Shown piece by piece: positions 19,760 through 28,864 of a stretch of DNA of 64,000 bases; the first letter of the stretch is position 1, and each line of letters starts with the position of its first letter. The notes beneath the pieces were generated by a model. That model saw only the letters and a list, made by a program, of their open reading frames with translations, ran no database searches and had not been told where the DNA came from. This stretch comes from Pseudomonas maioricensis. Lineage in GTDB: Bacteria > Pseudomonadota > Gammaproteobacteria > Pseudomonadales > Pseudomonadaceae. The stretch lies in NCBI RefSeq assembly GCF_022790535.1, contig NZ_LOHG01000002.1, positions 525,696 to 589,695 of the forward strand, written 5' to 3'. The position numbers and the translations under genes are program-made.

Positions 19760-20932
19760 TTAATGTGATTTGTGGCCCACGTAAGCCATGCACTCTATTT
19801 CTATTCTGGCGCTGGCCAATAACTTGCCCGCTTCAAAAGTCGTCCGCGCGGGAAAGCGGTCAGCTGCAAAGTAACCGGCGTATACCGTGTTCATGTCGGC
19901 AAAATCCTTGATATCCGCCAGTATTACTGTGCATTTCACAACGTCTTTAAGTGATGATCCATTGCTCTCAAGGATCACGCGCATGTTGTCCATAATCGCT
20001 TTCGTCTGAGCGGCAGTGTTCTCTGGGAAGTGGCCGTTGGCGTCATCTCCCAGCAGCCCTGACAAATACAGAAAATCACCGGCCCGAACGGCTTGTGAAA
20101 ATGGCTTTCCTGCTCCCGCAGCCATGAACCTGAGCGATGAGGTGTTGGTTATGTCATGGGACTTCGGCGAGAGGTAGCGCTCGACTATAGCTTGTTGCGT
20201 GCCATCTGCCTTCAAAGCGGCTAGCGCTTCATTGAGTTTGAACTTGAGAAGCTGATCACTTTTACGGACAGCCATGGCAACTCCGCTACCCAGCATCGGA
20301 TCCGTTACGGGTGGGCCAGCGAAATCAAATCGACTGCCCTCTGGCGTACTCAGTAGTGCTTCGGAAATCTCGATAGAGTCCTGCAGAGTCGCGTCGAGGT
20401 CCCCGGTTAGAAGTTTACCGATGAGTTCGGCATTCAAGCCGAAGCTCTGTACGTCCACTCCTTTACTGGCCCACTCTGCCAGAGCGAATGCCTCCCGGCT
20501 GGTGCCTTTTAGTACGCCTATGCGCTTGCCTTTCAGTGCTGCGGCTGTTGGCTCAAGGCGCGAACCCTTGGCTGCTACCAGCCGGCTGGAGAGTGGATAC
20601 ATCACATCTGTGAAGTCGACTTGCTGTTTGCGTGCTTCGGTCGGTGTCATTGGCATGATCACGTCGAATGCATGTGCCTGGAGTGCGGCAATATTGGTGG
20701 CGTAGGGTTGATCAACCCATACGCATCGTACGTTCATCCGCTTGCAGATCAAATTACCCAGGTCAATATTCAATCCAACCAGTTCGCCGTTGATATTGCG
20801 GCTTTCAAAAGGCGGAACATCGGCTTCAATACCGATCCGAACTTCGGTTCGCGCGAGAGCAGGTAGTGAGAGCAATCCAGTAATAGCCAATAAAATAAGT
20901 GAGTAAGGTGATTTGCTTTTAATGATAGGCAA
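19760..20932 (-). CDS. Periplasmic amino-acid-binding domain fused to a RidA domain
   Basis: 390-residue two-domain protein. Residues 1-28 form a signal peptide (SLILLAITGLLSLPALA). Residues 30-255 are a family-3 solute-binding fold, opening VRIGIEADVPPFESRN and with the FDVIMPMTPTEARKQQVDFT block. Residues 267-386 are a full RidA/YjgF domain: AGKPFSQAVRAGDFLYLSG, then FPARTTFEAGKL with Arg363 at the place of RidA's substrate-binding Arg105, and IEIECMAYV with the conserved Glu. RidA proteins deaminate reactive enamines/imines such as 2-aminoacrylate, normally in the cytoplasm; here export would put that activity in the periplasm beside an amino-acid sensor. No permease or ATPase gene is adjacent. 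Confidence 0.88.
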   Translation of the reverse strand: MPIIKSKSPYSLILLAITGLLSLPALARTEVRIGIEADVPPFESRNINGELVGLNIDLGNLICKRMNVRCVWVDQPYATNIAALQAHAFDVIMPMTPTEARKQQVDFTDVMYPLSSRLVAAKGSRLEPTAAALKGKRIGVLKGTSREAFALAEWASKGVDVQSFGLNAELIGKLLTGDLDATLQDSIEISEALLSTPEGSRFDFAGPPVTDPMLGSGVAMAVRKSDQLLKFKLNEALAALKADGTQQAIVERYLSPKSHDITNTSSLRFMAAGAGKPFSQAVRAGDFLYLSGLLGDDANGHFPENTAAQTKAIMDNMRVILESNGSSLKDVVKCTVILADIKDFADMNTVYAGYFAADRFPARTTFEAGKLLASARIEIECMAYVGHKSH

Positions 20933-21331
20933 GGTAGTAGGCCTTTATTGTGGGTTTGTATTTGATTGATGTTTGCACAGCCCTCGTCCTGTAAGGCTTT
21001 GGTAGCGGATCAGGTAGTGTGGAGGTTGGAAGTAATTGTATTGGCTGGCAAACTTTAGTAGTCGAAAAAATTATTGTTTTATATGTCCTTTTTGAAAATG
21101 TTACGGGCGAGTAGTTGTGTGAAAGTTGATCTTGTTTTGTAGGAATCTGTCCGTACTTTGCTGTTACATACTCCGCGCTTTAAAGATGCAGGCTGAGCGC
21201 GCATCTGCATGGTCGGCGTCTGACGCGATTTTCTTGACGCCCGGTCTGTTCCCGATTGATAGAGCAGAGTCCTCATTCGCAGGAATCACTGTTAGGCTTG
21301 CCTCATCTTTTTTACAACGCTGACCAATCCC
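20933..21331. other. 399-base A+T-rich divergent spacer
   Basis: No gene seen. It separates the binding-protein–RidA gene (minus) from the M23 peptidase gene (plus) and is visibly A+T-rich around 21020-21150. A small imperfect hairpin GATGCAGGC..GCGCATCTGC lies at about 21186-21212. Promoters for both neighbours should be here but I cannot fix them. Confidence 0.45.
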
Positions 21332-22228
21332 ATGCTTGAGCGCTTACTGATCCTGTGTGCTCTGTTGCTGGCTGCGCAAACGGCCGGGGCGGTGACGATC
21401 TACAAATTCACCGATGCAAACGGCGTGGTCTCGTTTACCGACCGCCCAACGCCGGGTGCAGCCGTGGTGGTGTTCAAGGATCGGATGGTTGAGCACATCG
21501 AGCGTCAGGTGCACCTGAGCACCAAGCGGGATAAAGGCGTGGACAGCCTCTACGTGCGCAACGACCTGTACGCGCCGGTCGAGGTTGAGCTGAAAATCTC
21601 TGCCGGTAAGAACGTGCTTGGCGTCCCCGACCAGACCATTCGTCGCACGATACCGGCCCGTGGCAATGAGCGAGTCACGGTCCTGAGCCCCAAAGTCGTC
21701 GGCAAGCCCATGAGCTACAAAACCAGCCTGCGTTCCATTGTGGGTGATCCGCAGCGCACGAGTCTGGCGTATCGGTATCCATTGCCTTGGGTGGGCGGGC
21801 CGTTTCGTTTGAGTCAGGGGCCTAACGGGAAGTACAGCCACTTTGGTCCCAAAGGCCGCTACGCCATGGATATCGCCATGCCCGAAGGCACGCCAATCAT
21901 CGCTGCGCGTGGTGGTGTAGTAGTGAAGATCGAAAACGACCAGACCGGCAAAGGCTCAAACCCTTCCGGCAACTTCGTGCGAATCCTGCACGACGACGGC
22001 ACCATGGGCGTTTATCTGCACCTGATGCGCGGCTCGGTCAGCGTCAAGGAAGGTCAGCACGTCATGGTCGGCAGCGCCTTGGCGCGCTCCGGTAATACCG
22101 GCAATAGCAGCGGCCCGCACCTGCACTTCGTGGTCCAGCGCAACGTAGGCCTGGCGCTGGAGTCCATCCCCTACGAGTTTGCACAGCCGGTGCAGAGCCT
22201 GCCTAATTTTGCGGTGGGGGGGAATTGA
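21332..22228 (+). CDS. M23-family metallopeptidase with N-terminal DUF4124
   Basis: Exported peptidoglycan hydrolase, 298 residues. A signal peptide ends near AGA (residue 20). DUF4124 follows (VTIYKFTDANGVVSFTDRP). A middle beta-rich domain precedes a LytM/M23 domain at about 160-280 with zinc ligands His in YSHFGPKGR, Asp in YAMDIAMPEG and the HLH motif of SSGPHLHFVVQ. All ligands are present, so it should be an active endopeptidase. Monocistronic; a REP pair follows. Confidence 0.9.
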   Translation: MLERLLILCALLLAAQTAGAVTIYKFTDANGVVSFTDRPTPGAAVVVFKDRMVEHIERQVHLSTKRDKGVDSLYVRNDLYAPVEVELKISAGKNVLGVPDQTIRRTIPARGNERVTVLSPKVVGKPMSYKTSLRSIVGDPQRTSLAYRYPLPWVGGPFRLSQGPNGKYSHFGPKGRYAMDIAMPEGTPIIAARGGVVVKIENDQTGKGSNPSGNFVRILHDDGTMGVYLHLMRGSVSVKEGQHVMVGSALARSGNTGNSSGPHLHFVVQRNVGLALESIPYEFAQPVQSLPNFAVGGN

Positions 22229-22255
22229 GAGAACGATTAGCAGCAAACGGTGACC

Positions 22256-22343
22256 TGTAGGAGCTCACGAGCAGCGCGAGGCAGCGATGGCGGTGAATCA
22301 GACAGGACGCCATCGCTGCCTCGCGGTGCTCGTGAGCTCCACA
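22256..22343. repeat. Paired REP palindrome, type B
   Basis: TGTAGGAGCTCACGAGCAGC with an inverse arm ending GTGAGCTCCACA. Same family as the copies at 4014 and 16659. Confidence 0.87.
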
Positions 22344-22501
22344 GAAAAACATTCCAAATCAGGGATCACTTTGGCTAACACGATTTTCGGGCCTACAGTT
22401 CCTTGGAACGAGTCAGCGTAGGTTTTTTCCGATTTTCCAGACGGTCGAGACAGCTTCCAGCGACAGGCCTAAGCTCTGAACGGTCCCAGCCGGAGTTAGT
22501 C

Positions 22502-22690
22502 GTGAGCGCCCTACTTTCGCCAGTCGTTTCAGAGTTCGAAACCGAAGAGCAAGCCGACAGCTATGATGTCTGGTTCCGTGAAAAGGTACAGCGGTCGCTG
22601 GATAGTCCGGGAACCGGCGTACCCCATGATGAAGTGATGGCGAGAATGGACGCGATCATTGAAGCATCTGAGCGTAAGCAGTGTCCCTGA
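22502..22690 (+). CDS. Small antitoxin-like protein, no toxin partner
   Basis: 62 residues from GTG 22502 with GGAG seven bases upstream. The sequence VSEFETEEQADSYDVWFREK resembles small stability/antitoxin proteins of RelB/StbD-linked type (FETxEQAxSYDxWFRxKV and PHDEVMAxM), recalled from many Pseudomonas genomes. In typical loci a RelE-fold toxin follows; here the next 140 bases hold only a REP pair and then the opposite-strand CorC gene. It is likely an orphan antitoxin or a remnant. The longer frame starting at 22403 adds basic residues without a ribosome site. Confidence 0.65.
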   Translation: MSALLSPVVSEFETEEQADSYDVWFREKVQRSLDSPGTGVPHDEVMARMDAIIEASERKQCP

Positions 22691-22721
22691 CACAGCGCTG
22701 CCGCGTAGCACACGGGTTGCC

Positions 22722-22800
22722 TGTAGGAGCCAACTTGTTGGCGAGACGTCGGGCCTGCATAATCAGAAAATGCTGCCTCGCCAACAAGCTGGCCCCTACA
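22722..22800. repeat. Paired REP palindrome, type D
   Basis: TGTAGGAGCCAACTTGTTGG continuing into CGAG, and inverse arm CGCCAACAAGCTGGCCCCTACA split by one mismatch. It lies between the antitoxin-like gene and the 3' end of the corC-like gene. Confidence 0.85.
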
Positions 22801-22831
22801 GGGCTGTATCAATCCTCAGGCTGATACAGCC

Positions 22832-24172
22832 TCAATCAATCTTAACCACCTTGGCCAACACAATTTTCGGACCTTTCATCTTTTTGATGATGATCCGCAA
22901 CCCTTCGAACTCCATGACTTCTTCGACTTCCGGCACCCGTTTGAGGGTTTCGTAGATCAGGCCTGCCAGGGTTTCGGCTTCCACGTGGTCCAGATCAATG
23001 CCCAGCAAGCGTTCGACCTTGAACAGCGGTGTGTCGCCACGCACCAGCAGTTTGCCGGGCTGGTAGGCGAGGATGCCGCGCTCGACCTTGCGGTGTTCGT
23101 CCTGAATGTCGCCGACCAGCACTTCCAGCACGTCTTCCATGGTCAGGTAGCCGATGATCTTGCCGTCGGCTTCTTCCACCAGCGCAAAGTGGGCGCCGCC
23201 CTGACGGAACTGCTCAAGCAGGCGCGACAGAGGCATGTGCTTGGACACTCGCTCAAGCGGACGCGTCAGCTCGGCCAGGTTGAAGGATTCCGGGATGTGA
23301 TCCAGTGCCGCCAGTTCCAGCAGCAGGTCCTTGATGTGCAGCAGGCCGACAAACTCGCCACGATCGGCGTCGTATACCGGGTAACGGCTGAACTTGTGGC
23401 GGCGGAACAGGGCGAGGATTTCTTTGAGCGGCGCATTGAAGTCCAGCGTCACAAGGTCTTCGCGGGAGTTGGCCCAGTCGACCACTTCCAGTTCGCCCAT
23501 TTCAACGGCGGATGCCAGCACCCGCATACCCTGATCGCTAGGATCCTGGCCACGGCTGGAGTGCAGAATCAGTTTCAGTTCTTCGCGGCTGTAGCTGTGC
23601 TCATGATGCGGACCAGGCTCGCCTTGGCCTGCAATGCGCAGAATCGCGTTGGCGCTGGCATTGAGCAGGTAAATGGCCGGGTACATCGCCCAGTAAAACA
23701 GGTACAGCGGCACCGCCGTCCATAGCGACAGCAGCTCCGGCTTGCGGATAGCCCAGGACTTGGGGGCCAGTTCGCCGATCACGATGTGCAGGTAGGAGAT
23801 GATGAAGAAGGCCGTGAAGAACGAAACGCCCTTGATCACTTCCGGTGTGTCTACACCCAAGGCCGCCAGCAAAGGCTCCAGCAAGTGCGCGAACGCAGGC
23901 TCACCGACCCAGCCCAAGCCCAGCGACGCCAGGGTAATACCCAGCTGGCAGGCCGAGAGATAGGCATCAAGCTGGCTGTGAACGGTGCGCAGGATATGCC
24001 CGCGCCAGCCGTTTTTTTCCGCAATAGCTTCAACTTTGGTCGAGCGTAGCTTGACCATGGCGAACTCTGCCGCAACGAAAAAGCCGTTGAGCAGGACCAG
24101 AAGCATTGCGAAGAGAATCATGCCGAAGTCGGCGAACAGTGACGCGAGGTTAAAACCAGGGGAAGGGTCCAT
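22832..24172 (-). CDS. CNNM/CorC-type (hemolysin C family) transporter
   Basis: 446-residue inner-membrane protein related to magnesium/cobalt efflux. The N-terminal DUF21/CNNM part (residues about 12-200) has four hydrophobic segments, with AEFAMVKLRSTK and LGITLASLGLGWVGEPAF. Two CBS domains follow (about 215-340; RYPVYDADRGEFVGLLHIKD) and a C-terminal CorC_HlyC domain (about 360-440). ATG 24172 opens MDPSPGFNLASL. phoR-phoB lies upstream in the same direction, 120 bases away; the order phoB-phoR-corC is conserved in Pseudomonas as I recall. Confidence 0.93.
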   Translation of the reverse strand: MDPSPGFNLASLFADFGMILFAMLLVLLNGFFVAAEFAMVKLRSTKVEAIAEKNGWRGHILRTVHSQLDAYLSACQLGITLASLGLGWVGEPAFAHLLEPLLAALGVDTPEVIKGVSFFTAFFIISYLHIVIGELAPKSWAIRKPELLSLWTAVPLYLFYWAMYPAIYLLNASANAILRIAGQGEPGPHHEHSYSREELKLILHSSRGQDPSDQGMRVLASAVEMGELEVVDWANSREDLVTLDFNAPLKEILALFRRHKFSRYPVYDADRGEFVGLLHIKDLLLELAALDHIPESFNLAELTRPLERVSKHMPLSRLLEQFRQGGAHFALVEEADGKIIGYLTMEDVLEVLVGDIQDEHRKVERGILAYQPGKLLVRGDTPLFKVERLLGIDLDHVEAETLAGLIYETLKRVPEVEEVMEFEGLRIIIKKMKGPKIVLAKVVKID

Positions 24173-24292
24173 GATGGAGTTTTACGGGTTCCGTTTTAGC
24201 GAGAGAGGTTATTGCCTTACCGAAATCGGGGGCATAAGTGCCGCAATGTAGCGGCTCAATGCCCGCTTGCCTAGTGGCCCAGGTGTCGCGCC

Positions 24293-25594
24293 TCAGGCTT
24301 GTGCCAGCTGGATAGGCGGAAAATGGCAGGTAAACACGCTGCCCTTGCCCGGTACGCTGTTGATTTCCAGTGTTCCGCGGTGGCGCAACAGCACGTGTTT
24401 GACGATGGCCAGGCCGAGCCCCGTCCCGCCGGTATTGGAGGCGCGGCTGGAGTCCACGCGATAGAAGCGCTCAGTCAGACGCGGCAAATGCTTGGTTTCG
24501 ATTCCGATCCCCGAATCCTGCACGCTCAGGTGAGCACCACGATCATCGGCCCACCAGCGAATCTGGATTTTTCCTTCGGCGGGGGTGTACTTCACAGCGT
24601 TGAAAATCAGGTTGGAAAACGCGCTGCGCAGTTCGGTATCGCTGCCCTTGAGCAGCGTATCGGTTTCGATATTCAGGTCGATCTGCTGATTCTTGTTGCC
24701 AGACAACGCCTGCGCATCACTGGTGATGGTCTTGAGCAACGTGCTGACAACAATCGGATGATTATCTGACGGATAGTCAGTGGCTTCGAGCTTGGCCAGC
24801 AACAACAGGTCATTAAGCAGCGTTTGCATACGCCCGCCTTGCTGATGCATCTGCTGTAACGCGCGAACCCAGCGCGGGTTCACTTCTTCGACGTTATCCA
24901 GCAGGGTTTCCAGATAACCGAAAATCACGGTCAACGGTGTGCGCAGTTCGTGAGAAACGTTGGCGACGAAATCCTTGCGCATCTGCTCCAGTTGATGAAT
25001 ACGAGTGACATCGCGCACCAGCATCAGATGTTCGTTGTTGCCGTAGCGGGTGATCAGCATCTGGATGCGCACCCGGTCATTGGTGGGCGACGGGATTTCC
25101 AGCGGCTCGGCAAAACTGTCTTGCTCGAAGTATTCCTTGAAGCGCGGGTGACGAACCAGATTGGTGACCGGCTGGCCGCTGTCTTGCGGAGTCTTGAGGC
25201 CCATCAGGGTTTCCGCAGCACGGTTCCACCATTCCAGGTTGCCTTCGCTGTCGAGCATGATCACCGCGTCCTTGAGGGCGGCGGTTGATTCCTGCACGCG
25301 GTCGATCACCGCTTGCAGGCGACCACGCACACGCTGATCGCGGCGTTGCAGATGGTAAATGCTGTCGAAGACTTCGCCCCACAGGCCGTAGCCATCAGGC
25401 GGAGGTTCATCGGTCTGGTGGTTGCTAAGCCACTCGTGCAGGCGCAAGAGCTGTTTGAGGGTCCAGGCCAGATACAGCCCCAGACCGATGGCCAGGCTCC
25501 AGCCATATTCGCCGCTGATCAGCCCGACCACGAGACAGGCCGTCACCAACAGCAGCATGTGGCGGATCAGGGTGCCATGCCAATTTTGATTCAA
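24293..25594 (-). CDS. phoR: Phosphate-sensor histidine kinase PhoR
   Basis: Membrane-bound kinase that phosphorylates PhoB when phosphate is low. TTG start at 25594 (MNQNWHGTLIRHML) sits directly after an in-frame TAA, so a longer protein is impossible; the next ATG is at residue 13. Two helices span residues 11-45; there is almost no periplasmic loop, as expected for PhoR. A PAS domain covers about 95-200. The dimerisation box is VSHELRTPLTVIFGYLE with the phospho-His, followed by N-, G1- and G2-boxes (FNAVKYTPAEG, DSGIGIETKHLP, GTGLGLAIVKH). It is 433 residues long and starts 90 bases after phoB. Confidence 0.95.
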   Translation of the reverse strand: MNQNWHGTLIRHMLLLVTACLVVGLISGEYGWSLAIGLGLYLAWTLKQLLRLHEWLSNHQTDEPPPDGYGLWGEVFDSIYHLQRRDQRVRGRLQAVIDRVQESTAALKDAVIMLDSEGNLEWWNRAAETLMGLKTPQDSGQPVTNLVRHPRFKEYFEQDSFAEPLEIPSPTNDRVRIQMLITRYGNNEHLMLVRDVTRIHQLEQMRKDFVANVSHELRTPLTVIFGYLETLLDNVEEVNPRWVRALQQMHQQGGRMQTLLNDLLLLAKLEATDYPSDNHPIVVSTLLKTITSDAQALSGNKNQQIDLNIETDTLLKGSDTELRSAFSNLIFNAVKYTPAEGKIQIRWWADDRGAHLSVQDSGIGIETKHLPRLTERFYRVDSSRASNTGGTGLGLAIVKHVLLRHRGTLEINSVPGKGSVFTCHFPPIQLAQA

Positions 25595-25684
25595 TTAAAC
25601 GTACATCCATGTCGAGCGCATACCGGGCGGTTGCGCTGCCTGTTTGCGGCTATCTGTTCAAGCTGTCGGTTTACGAACAGGTCA

Positions 25685-26374
25685 TCAGCTCTTTGTAGAA
25701 AAGCGATAGCCTGTGCCGCGCACGGTTTGTACCAGATTTTCATAAGCGTCGCCGAGGGCTTTGCGCAGGCGCCGGATGTGAACATCAACGGTACGTTCTT
25801 CGACATAGACATTGCCTCCCCAGACTTGATCCAGCAGTTGACCGCGGGTGTAGGCGCGCTCTTGGTGGGTCATGAAGAATTGCAGCAAACGGTATTCGGT
25901 TGGGCCCATCTCTGCCGGCTTGCCATCAATGGTTACGCGATGGCTGATCGGGTCTAGCAGCAGACCGCCGACTTCAATAGGCGCCTCGCCATCGGTTGGG
26001 CCTGCGCGGCGCAATACAGCCTTGAGGCGTGCGACCAGTTCGCGAGGGGAAAACGGCTTGGTGATGTAATCGTCAGCGCCGACTTCCAGCCCCTGAATTT
26101 TGTTGTCCTCTTCGCCCTTGGCAGTGAGCATGATGATCGGAATGTCACCGGTCAGCTCATCGCGTTTCAGCCGCCGGGCCAGTTCGATACCGGATGTGCC
26201 GGGCAGCATCCAGTCGAGCAGGATCAGGTCCGGTTTACGGTCTACGATGATTGCATGGGCTTGCTGAGAGTTCTCTGCTTCCATGCAGTCATAGCCGGCC
26301 ATTTCCAATGCAACGGCGATCATTTCGCGAATAGGCGCTTCGTCGTCAACGATCAGAATGCTCCTGCCAACCAT
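25685..26374 (-). CDS. phoB: Phosphate-regulon response regulator PhoB
   Basis: OmpR-type transcription factor, 229 residues from ATG 26374 ([18 protein letters not shown]) with AGAGG upstream; the frame continues six codons further but 229 is the family length. The receiver domain has DDE near residue 10, the phospho-acceptor Asp in [13 protein letters not shown] and [16 protein letters not shown]. The winged helix (about 130-227) contains [16 protein letters not shown]. It should bind the Pho boxes before pstS, pstC and its own gene. Confidence 0.96.
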   Translation of the reverse strand: MVGRSILIVDDEAPIREMIAVALEMAGYDCMEAENSQQAHAIIVDRKPDLILLDWMLPGTSGIELARRLKRDELTGDIPIIMLTAKGEEDNKIQGLEVGADDYITKPFSPRELVARLKAVLRRAGPTDGEAPIEVGGLLLDPISHRVTIDGKPAEMGPTEYRLLQFFMTHQERAYTRGQLLDQVWGGNVYVEERTVDVHIRRLRKALGDAYENLVQTVRGTGYRFSTKS

Positions 26375-26411
26375 GCTTGAACCTCTTGTCATTTAACTGT
26401 CTTGGGGCGCA

Positions 26412-26444
26412 TTAGATAACGGAATTATTGCAGTCGTGTGACAG
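26412..26444 (-). promoter_or_regulatory. Pho box upstream of phoB
   Basis: On the minus strand three 11-mers run in phase: CTGTCACACGA (26434-26444), CTGCAATAATT (26423-26433) and a weak CCGTTATCTAA (26412-26422). The first matches the PhoB consensus closely. It ends 38 bases before the phoB ATG, so autoregulation is likely. Confidence 0.72.
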
Positions 26445-26533
26445 TCGGGGTAGGGGCTAGCATGCCACGTTCCTAAAGGACTAGTGTGTTGACTTGCCCA
26501 CGACCATTTCCATAAGAAGAAGAGGATCTACCT

Positions 26534-26914
26534 ATGTACAAGATTTCATCAACATTCATGGGGCTGGTAGCTGCTGCGGCCCTGGCGTCTTCCAGCCTGG
26601 TGATGGCTGCTGAACCCGGTATGACCGGCAGCACAGGCCTGCTCACTGACCACAGCGGTAAAACGCTGTACACCTTCGATAAGGACAGCACGGGCAAGTC
26701 TGCTTGTAACGATACCTGCGCAATCAACTGGCCGCCCCTGACCGCTGAAGCCAATACCAAAGCGTCTGGCAAGTGGACTCAGGTCAAGCGCGATGACGGC
26801 ACGTTGCAATGGGCTTACGACGGCAAGCCGTTGTACTTCTACAAGGATGACAAGGAAGCCGGCGATGTAACGGGCGAAGGCAAAGGCGGCGTTTGGCACA
26901 CCGTCAAACCTTAA
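26534..26914 (+). CDS. Secreted COG4315-type (YxxxxD repeat) protein
   Basis: 126 residues with a signal peptide cut near VMAAEP (residue 26). Two copies of the family motif are visible: TLYTFDKDSTGKSACNDTCA near residue 44 and PLYFYKDDKEAGD near residue 97, with a Cys pair in the first. The family is periplasmic or surface-exposed and of unknown function. It diverges from phoB; the 159-base spacer holds the phoB Pho box. AGAAGAGG precedes ATG. Confidence 0.85.
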   Translation: MYKISSTFMGLVAAAALASSSLVMAAEPGMTGSTGLLTDHSGKTLYTFDKDSTGKSACNDTCAINWPPLTAEANTKASGKWTQVKRDDGTLQWAYDGKPLYFYKDDKEAGDVTGEGKGGVWHTVKP

Positions 26915-26929
26915 TCTGACGGCATCTTC

Positions 26930-27002
26930 TGTAGGAGCTGCCGAAGGCTGCGAGCTGCGGGGTTGTTGAAACATTGCTTCGCAGCCTCCGGCAGCTCCTA
27001 CA
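26930..27002. repeat. Paired REP palindrome, type A
   Basis: Third copy of TGTAGGAGCTGCCGAAGGCT with its inverse, nine bases from the ubiA stop and 16 bases from the stop at 26914; between convergent genes. Confidence 0.87.
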
Positions 27003-27011
27003 GGCCTGGAG

Positions 27012-27902
27012 TTAATTCAGCGCGTAATCCGCGACAATCCCGATAAAGATCGCCAACCCTGCCCAGTGGTTATGCAAAAACGCCTTGAAGCAGGCATCGC
27101 GGTCGCGATTCCGGGTTGACCAGAACTCCCAGACGAAACATCCCGCCGCCACTAACAGGCCCAGATAGAAATACCCGCCCAGTTCAAAACGCGCACCGGC
27201 CAACAGCAGACAGCCCAATGCCAGGCCTTGCAGCGTCAGGATGATGGTCCGGTCAGCATCGCCAAACAGCACGGCGGTGGATTTAACGCCAATCTTCAGA
27301 TCGTCTTCACGATCTACCATTGCGTAATAAGTGTCGTACGCCACTGTCCACAACAGGTTGGCGATATACAGCAGCCAGGCAGCGGCAGGCAGGTTGCCCG
27401 TTTCGGCGGTGAACGCCATTGGCATTCCCCATGAAAACGCTGCACCCAGTACCACCTGCGGGTAATAGGTATAACGCTTCATGAATGGATAACACGCAGC
27501 CAGCGCCAGACCCCCGAAAGACATCCAGATGGTCGTCGGATTAGTCAGCAGCACCAGCAGAAAACTCACCAGCACCAGCGCGGCGAATAAGACCAGGGCT
27601 TCTTTACTGCTGACTTTGCCACTCACCAGCGGACGCTGTTCAGTGCGTTTGACGTGGCCATCGACCTTGCGGTCGGCGAAGTCATTAATCACGCAACCCG
27701 CCGCACGCATCAAAAATACGCCAACCACAAAAATCACAATATTGAGCAGTGATGGCGAACCTTTACCGGCAATCCATAATGCCCAGAGCGTCGGCCACAA
27801 GAGCAGGTAAATACCAATCGGCTTATCGACCCGCATCAGTTGGATGAAATCCCAGATGCGAGGATTCAGGCGATTGAGGGATTTGAGTAGCGTCAGGTAC
27901 AT
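27012..27902 (-). CDS. ubiA: 4-hydroxybenzoate polyprenyltransferase
   Basis: Integral membrane enzyme joining the polyprenyl tail to 4-hydroxybenzoate in ubiquinone synthesis. It has 296 residues with eight or nine helices. The first Asp-rich motif is [16 protein letters not shown] near residue 72 and the second is [14 protein letters not shown] near residue 190; both bind prenyl-diphosphate magnesium. The start overlaps the ubiC stop by one base (TGATG), so the two are translationally coupled. Confidence 0.97.
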   Translation of the reverse strand: MYLTLLKSLNRLNPRIWDFIQLMRVDKPIGIYLLLWPTLWALWIAGKGSPSLLNIVIFVVGVFLMRAAGCVINDFADRKVDGHVKRTEQRPLVSGKVSSKEALVLFAALVLVSFLLVLLTNPTTIWMSFGGLALAACYPFMKRYTYYPQVVLGAAFSWGMPMAFTAETGNLPAAAWLLYIANLLWTVAYDTYYAMVDREDDLKIGVKSTAVLFGDADRTIILTLQGLALGCLLLAGARFELGGYFYLGLLVAAGCFVWEFWSTRNRDRDACFKAFLHNHWAGLAIFIGIVADYALN

Positions 27903-28471
27903 CAGTCATGCTCCACGGTGCGAATCGCCTGCCACAGCGGAGGCAGGAAGACTTCGGCTACCAGTATTTTCAGGGGGCCGCGGCTAAAGCATGAACGGCG
28001 TCCCCACAAATCATCAGCGGCGTCTGTTGCGGGCAGCCAGGCTGCAGGATAACGACAGACTTGCAGCGTACCCCTGTCGAAGGCCGGATCACAAAACAGC
28101 AACTCGCCCAGCGACCGCGTGCCGAGCGCCTCCATGTGCAAACCGCTTTCCTGCAGGGTGCTGCGGGCAGCGACACTGCGGGCGAACACCCATTTGTCGC
28201 CGTGACCGCGTAAATAGACCTCCCGCACCCAGCCAATGTTTTGCTCAGGCAAGCCAAGCGCCGCGCACTCATCGTCGCGCAGCGCTTGCCAGCCCTCGAA
28301 CAGCGGCGTGACACTGAACTGGTCAGAAGACAAAGCAGTCAGGCGGCGGGTCAAGGAGTCCTGATGAAACAGCCAGTCCAGAACCCAGGGTTCGGCGGCG
28401 TCGGCGAGTAGCCCGCGTTCAAGCCAGTGCACAGGGAGGGAAGGGGAATTTTGCTCAGTCACGGTAAGCAT
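27902..28471 (-). CDS. ubiC: Chorismate lyase
   Basis: Removes pyruvate from chorismate to give 4-hydroxybenzoate, the substrate of UbiA. It has 189 residues; the central [19 protein letters not shown], about residues 82-100, and [11 protein letters not shown] are characteristic of UbiC. ATG 28471. It is first gene of a ubiC-ubiA operon, divergent from the rubredoxin gene across 192 bases that hold both promoters. Confidence 0.95.
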   Translation of the reverse strand: MLTVTEQNSPSLPVHWLERGLLADAAEPWVLDWLFHQDSLTRRLTALSSDQFSVTPLFEGWQALRDDECAALGLPEQNIGWVREVYLRGHGDKWVFARSVAARSTLQESGLHMEALGTRSLGELLFCDPAFDRGTLQVCRYPAAWLPATDAADDLWGRRSCFSRGPLKILVAEVFLPPLWQAIRTVEHD

Positions 28472-28663
28472 TTATTGAGGCTGATCGAGGGCGCGAGCTT
28501 AGCATGATTGCCTCTGCCAGCCGACGACCGGCAACGGCTTGTGGTGATCACCGGGCTTGCATGTCGGCGCCGTGATCAGTACAAAACGCGCTGAGTTCGG
28601 CACAAGCGTGGCACCTGACGACCGCGTACCGCCCAAATAGCCTGAAAACATGAGAGATAAACG

Positions 28664-28831
28664 ATGAAAAAGTGGCAATGCATTGTCTGTGGCCTGATTT
28701 ACAACGAAGCCGACGGCTGGCCCGATGACGGTATTGCGCCGGGTACCCTCTGGCAGGATGTTCCCGAAGACTGGCTATGCCCGGATTGCGGCGTAGGCAA
28801 AATGGATTTCGAAATGATCGAAATCGGCTGA
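28664..28831 (+). CDS. rubA: Rubredoxin
   Basis: 55-residue iron electron carrier. Four Cys ligands sit at residues 6, 9, 39 and 42 (CIVCG and CPDCG). The aromatic core [16 protein letters not shown] and DVPEDWLCP is standard for the short rubredoxins. ATG 28664 follows GAGAG. The reductase starts 33 bases after the stop, so the two form an electron-transfer pair. Other pseudomonads often have two rubredoxins here; only one is present. Confidence 0.96.
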   Translation: MKKWQCIVCGLIYNEADGWPDDGIAPGTLWQDVPEDWLCPDCGVGKMDFEMIEIG

Positions 28832-28864
28832 TACAGCTTTTTACTCTCTGGTTTGGAAGTAAGT

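Noticed and set aside
22691..22831. RelE-type toxin after the antitoxin-like gene
   Set aside because: The stretch holds only a REP pair; no open frame of adequate length on either strand.
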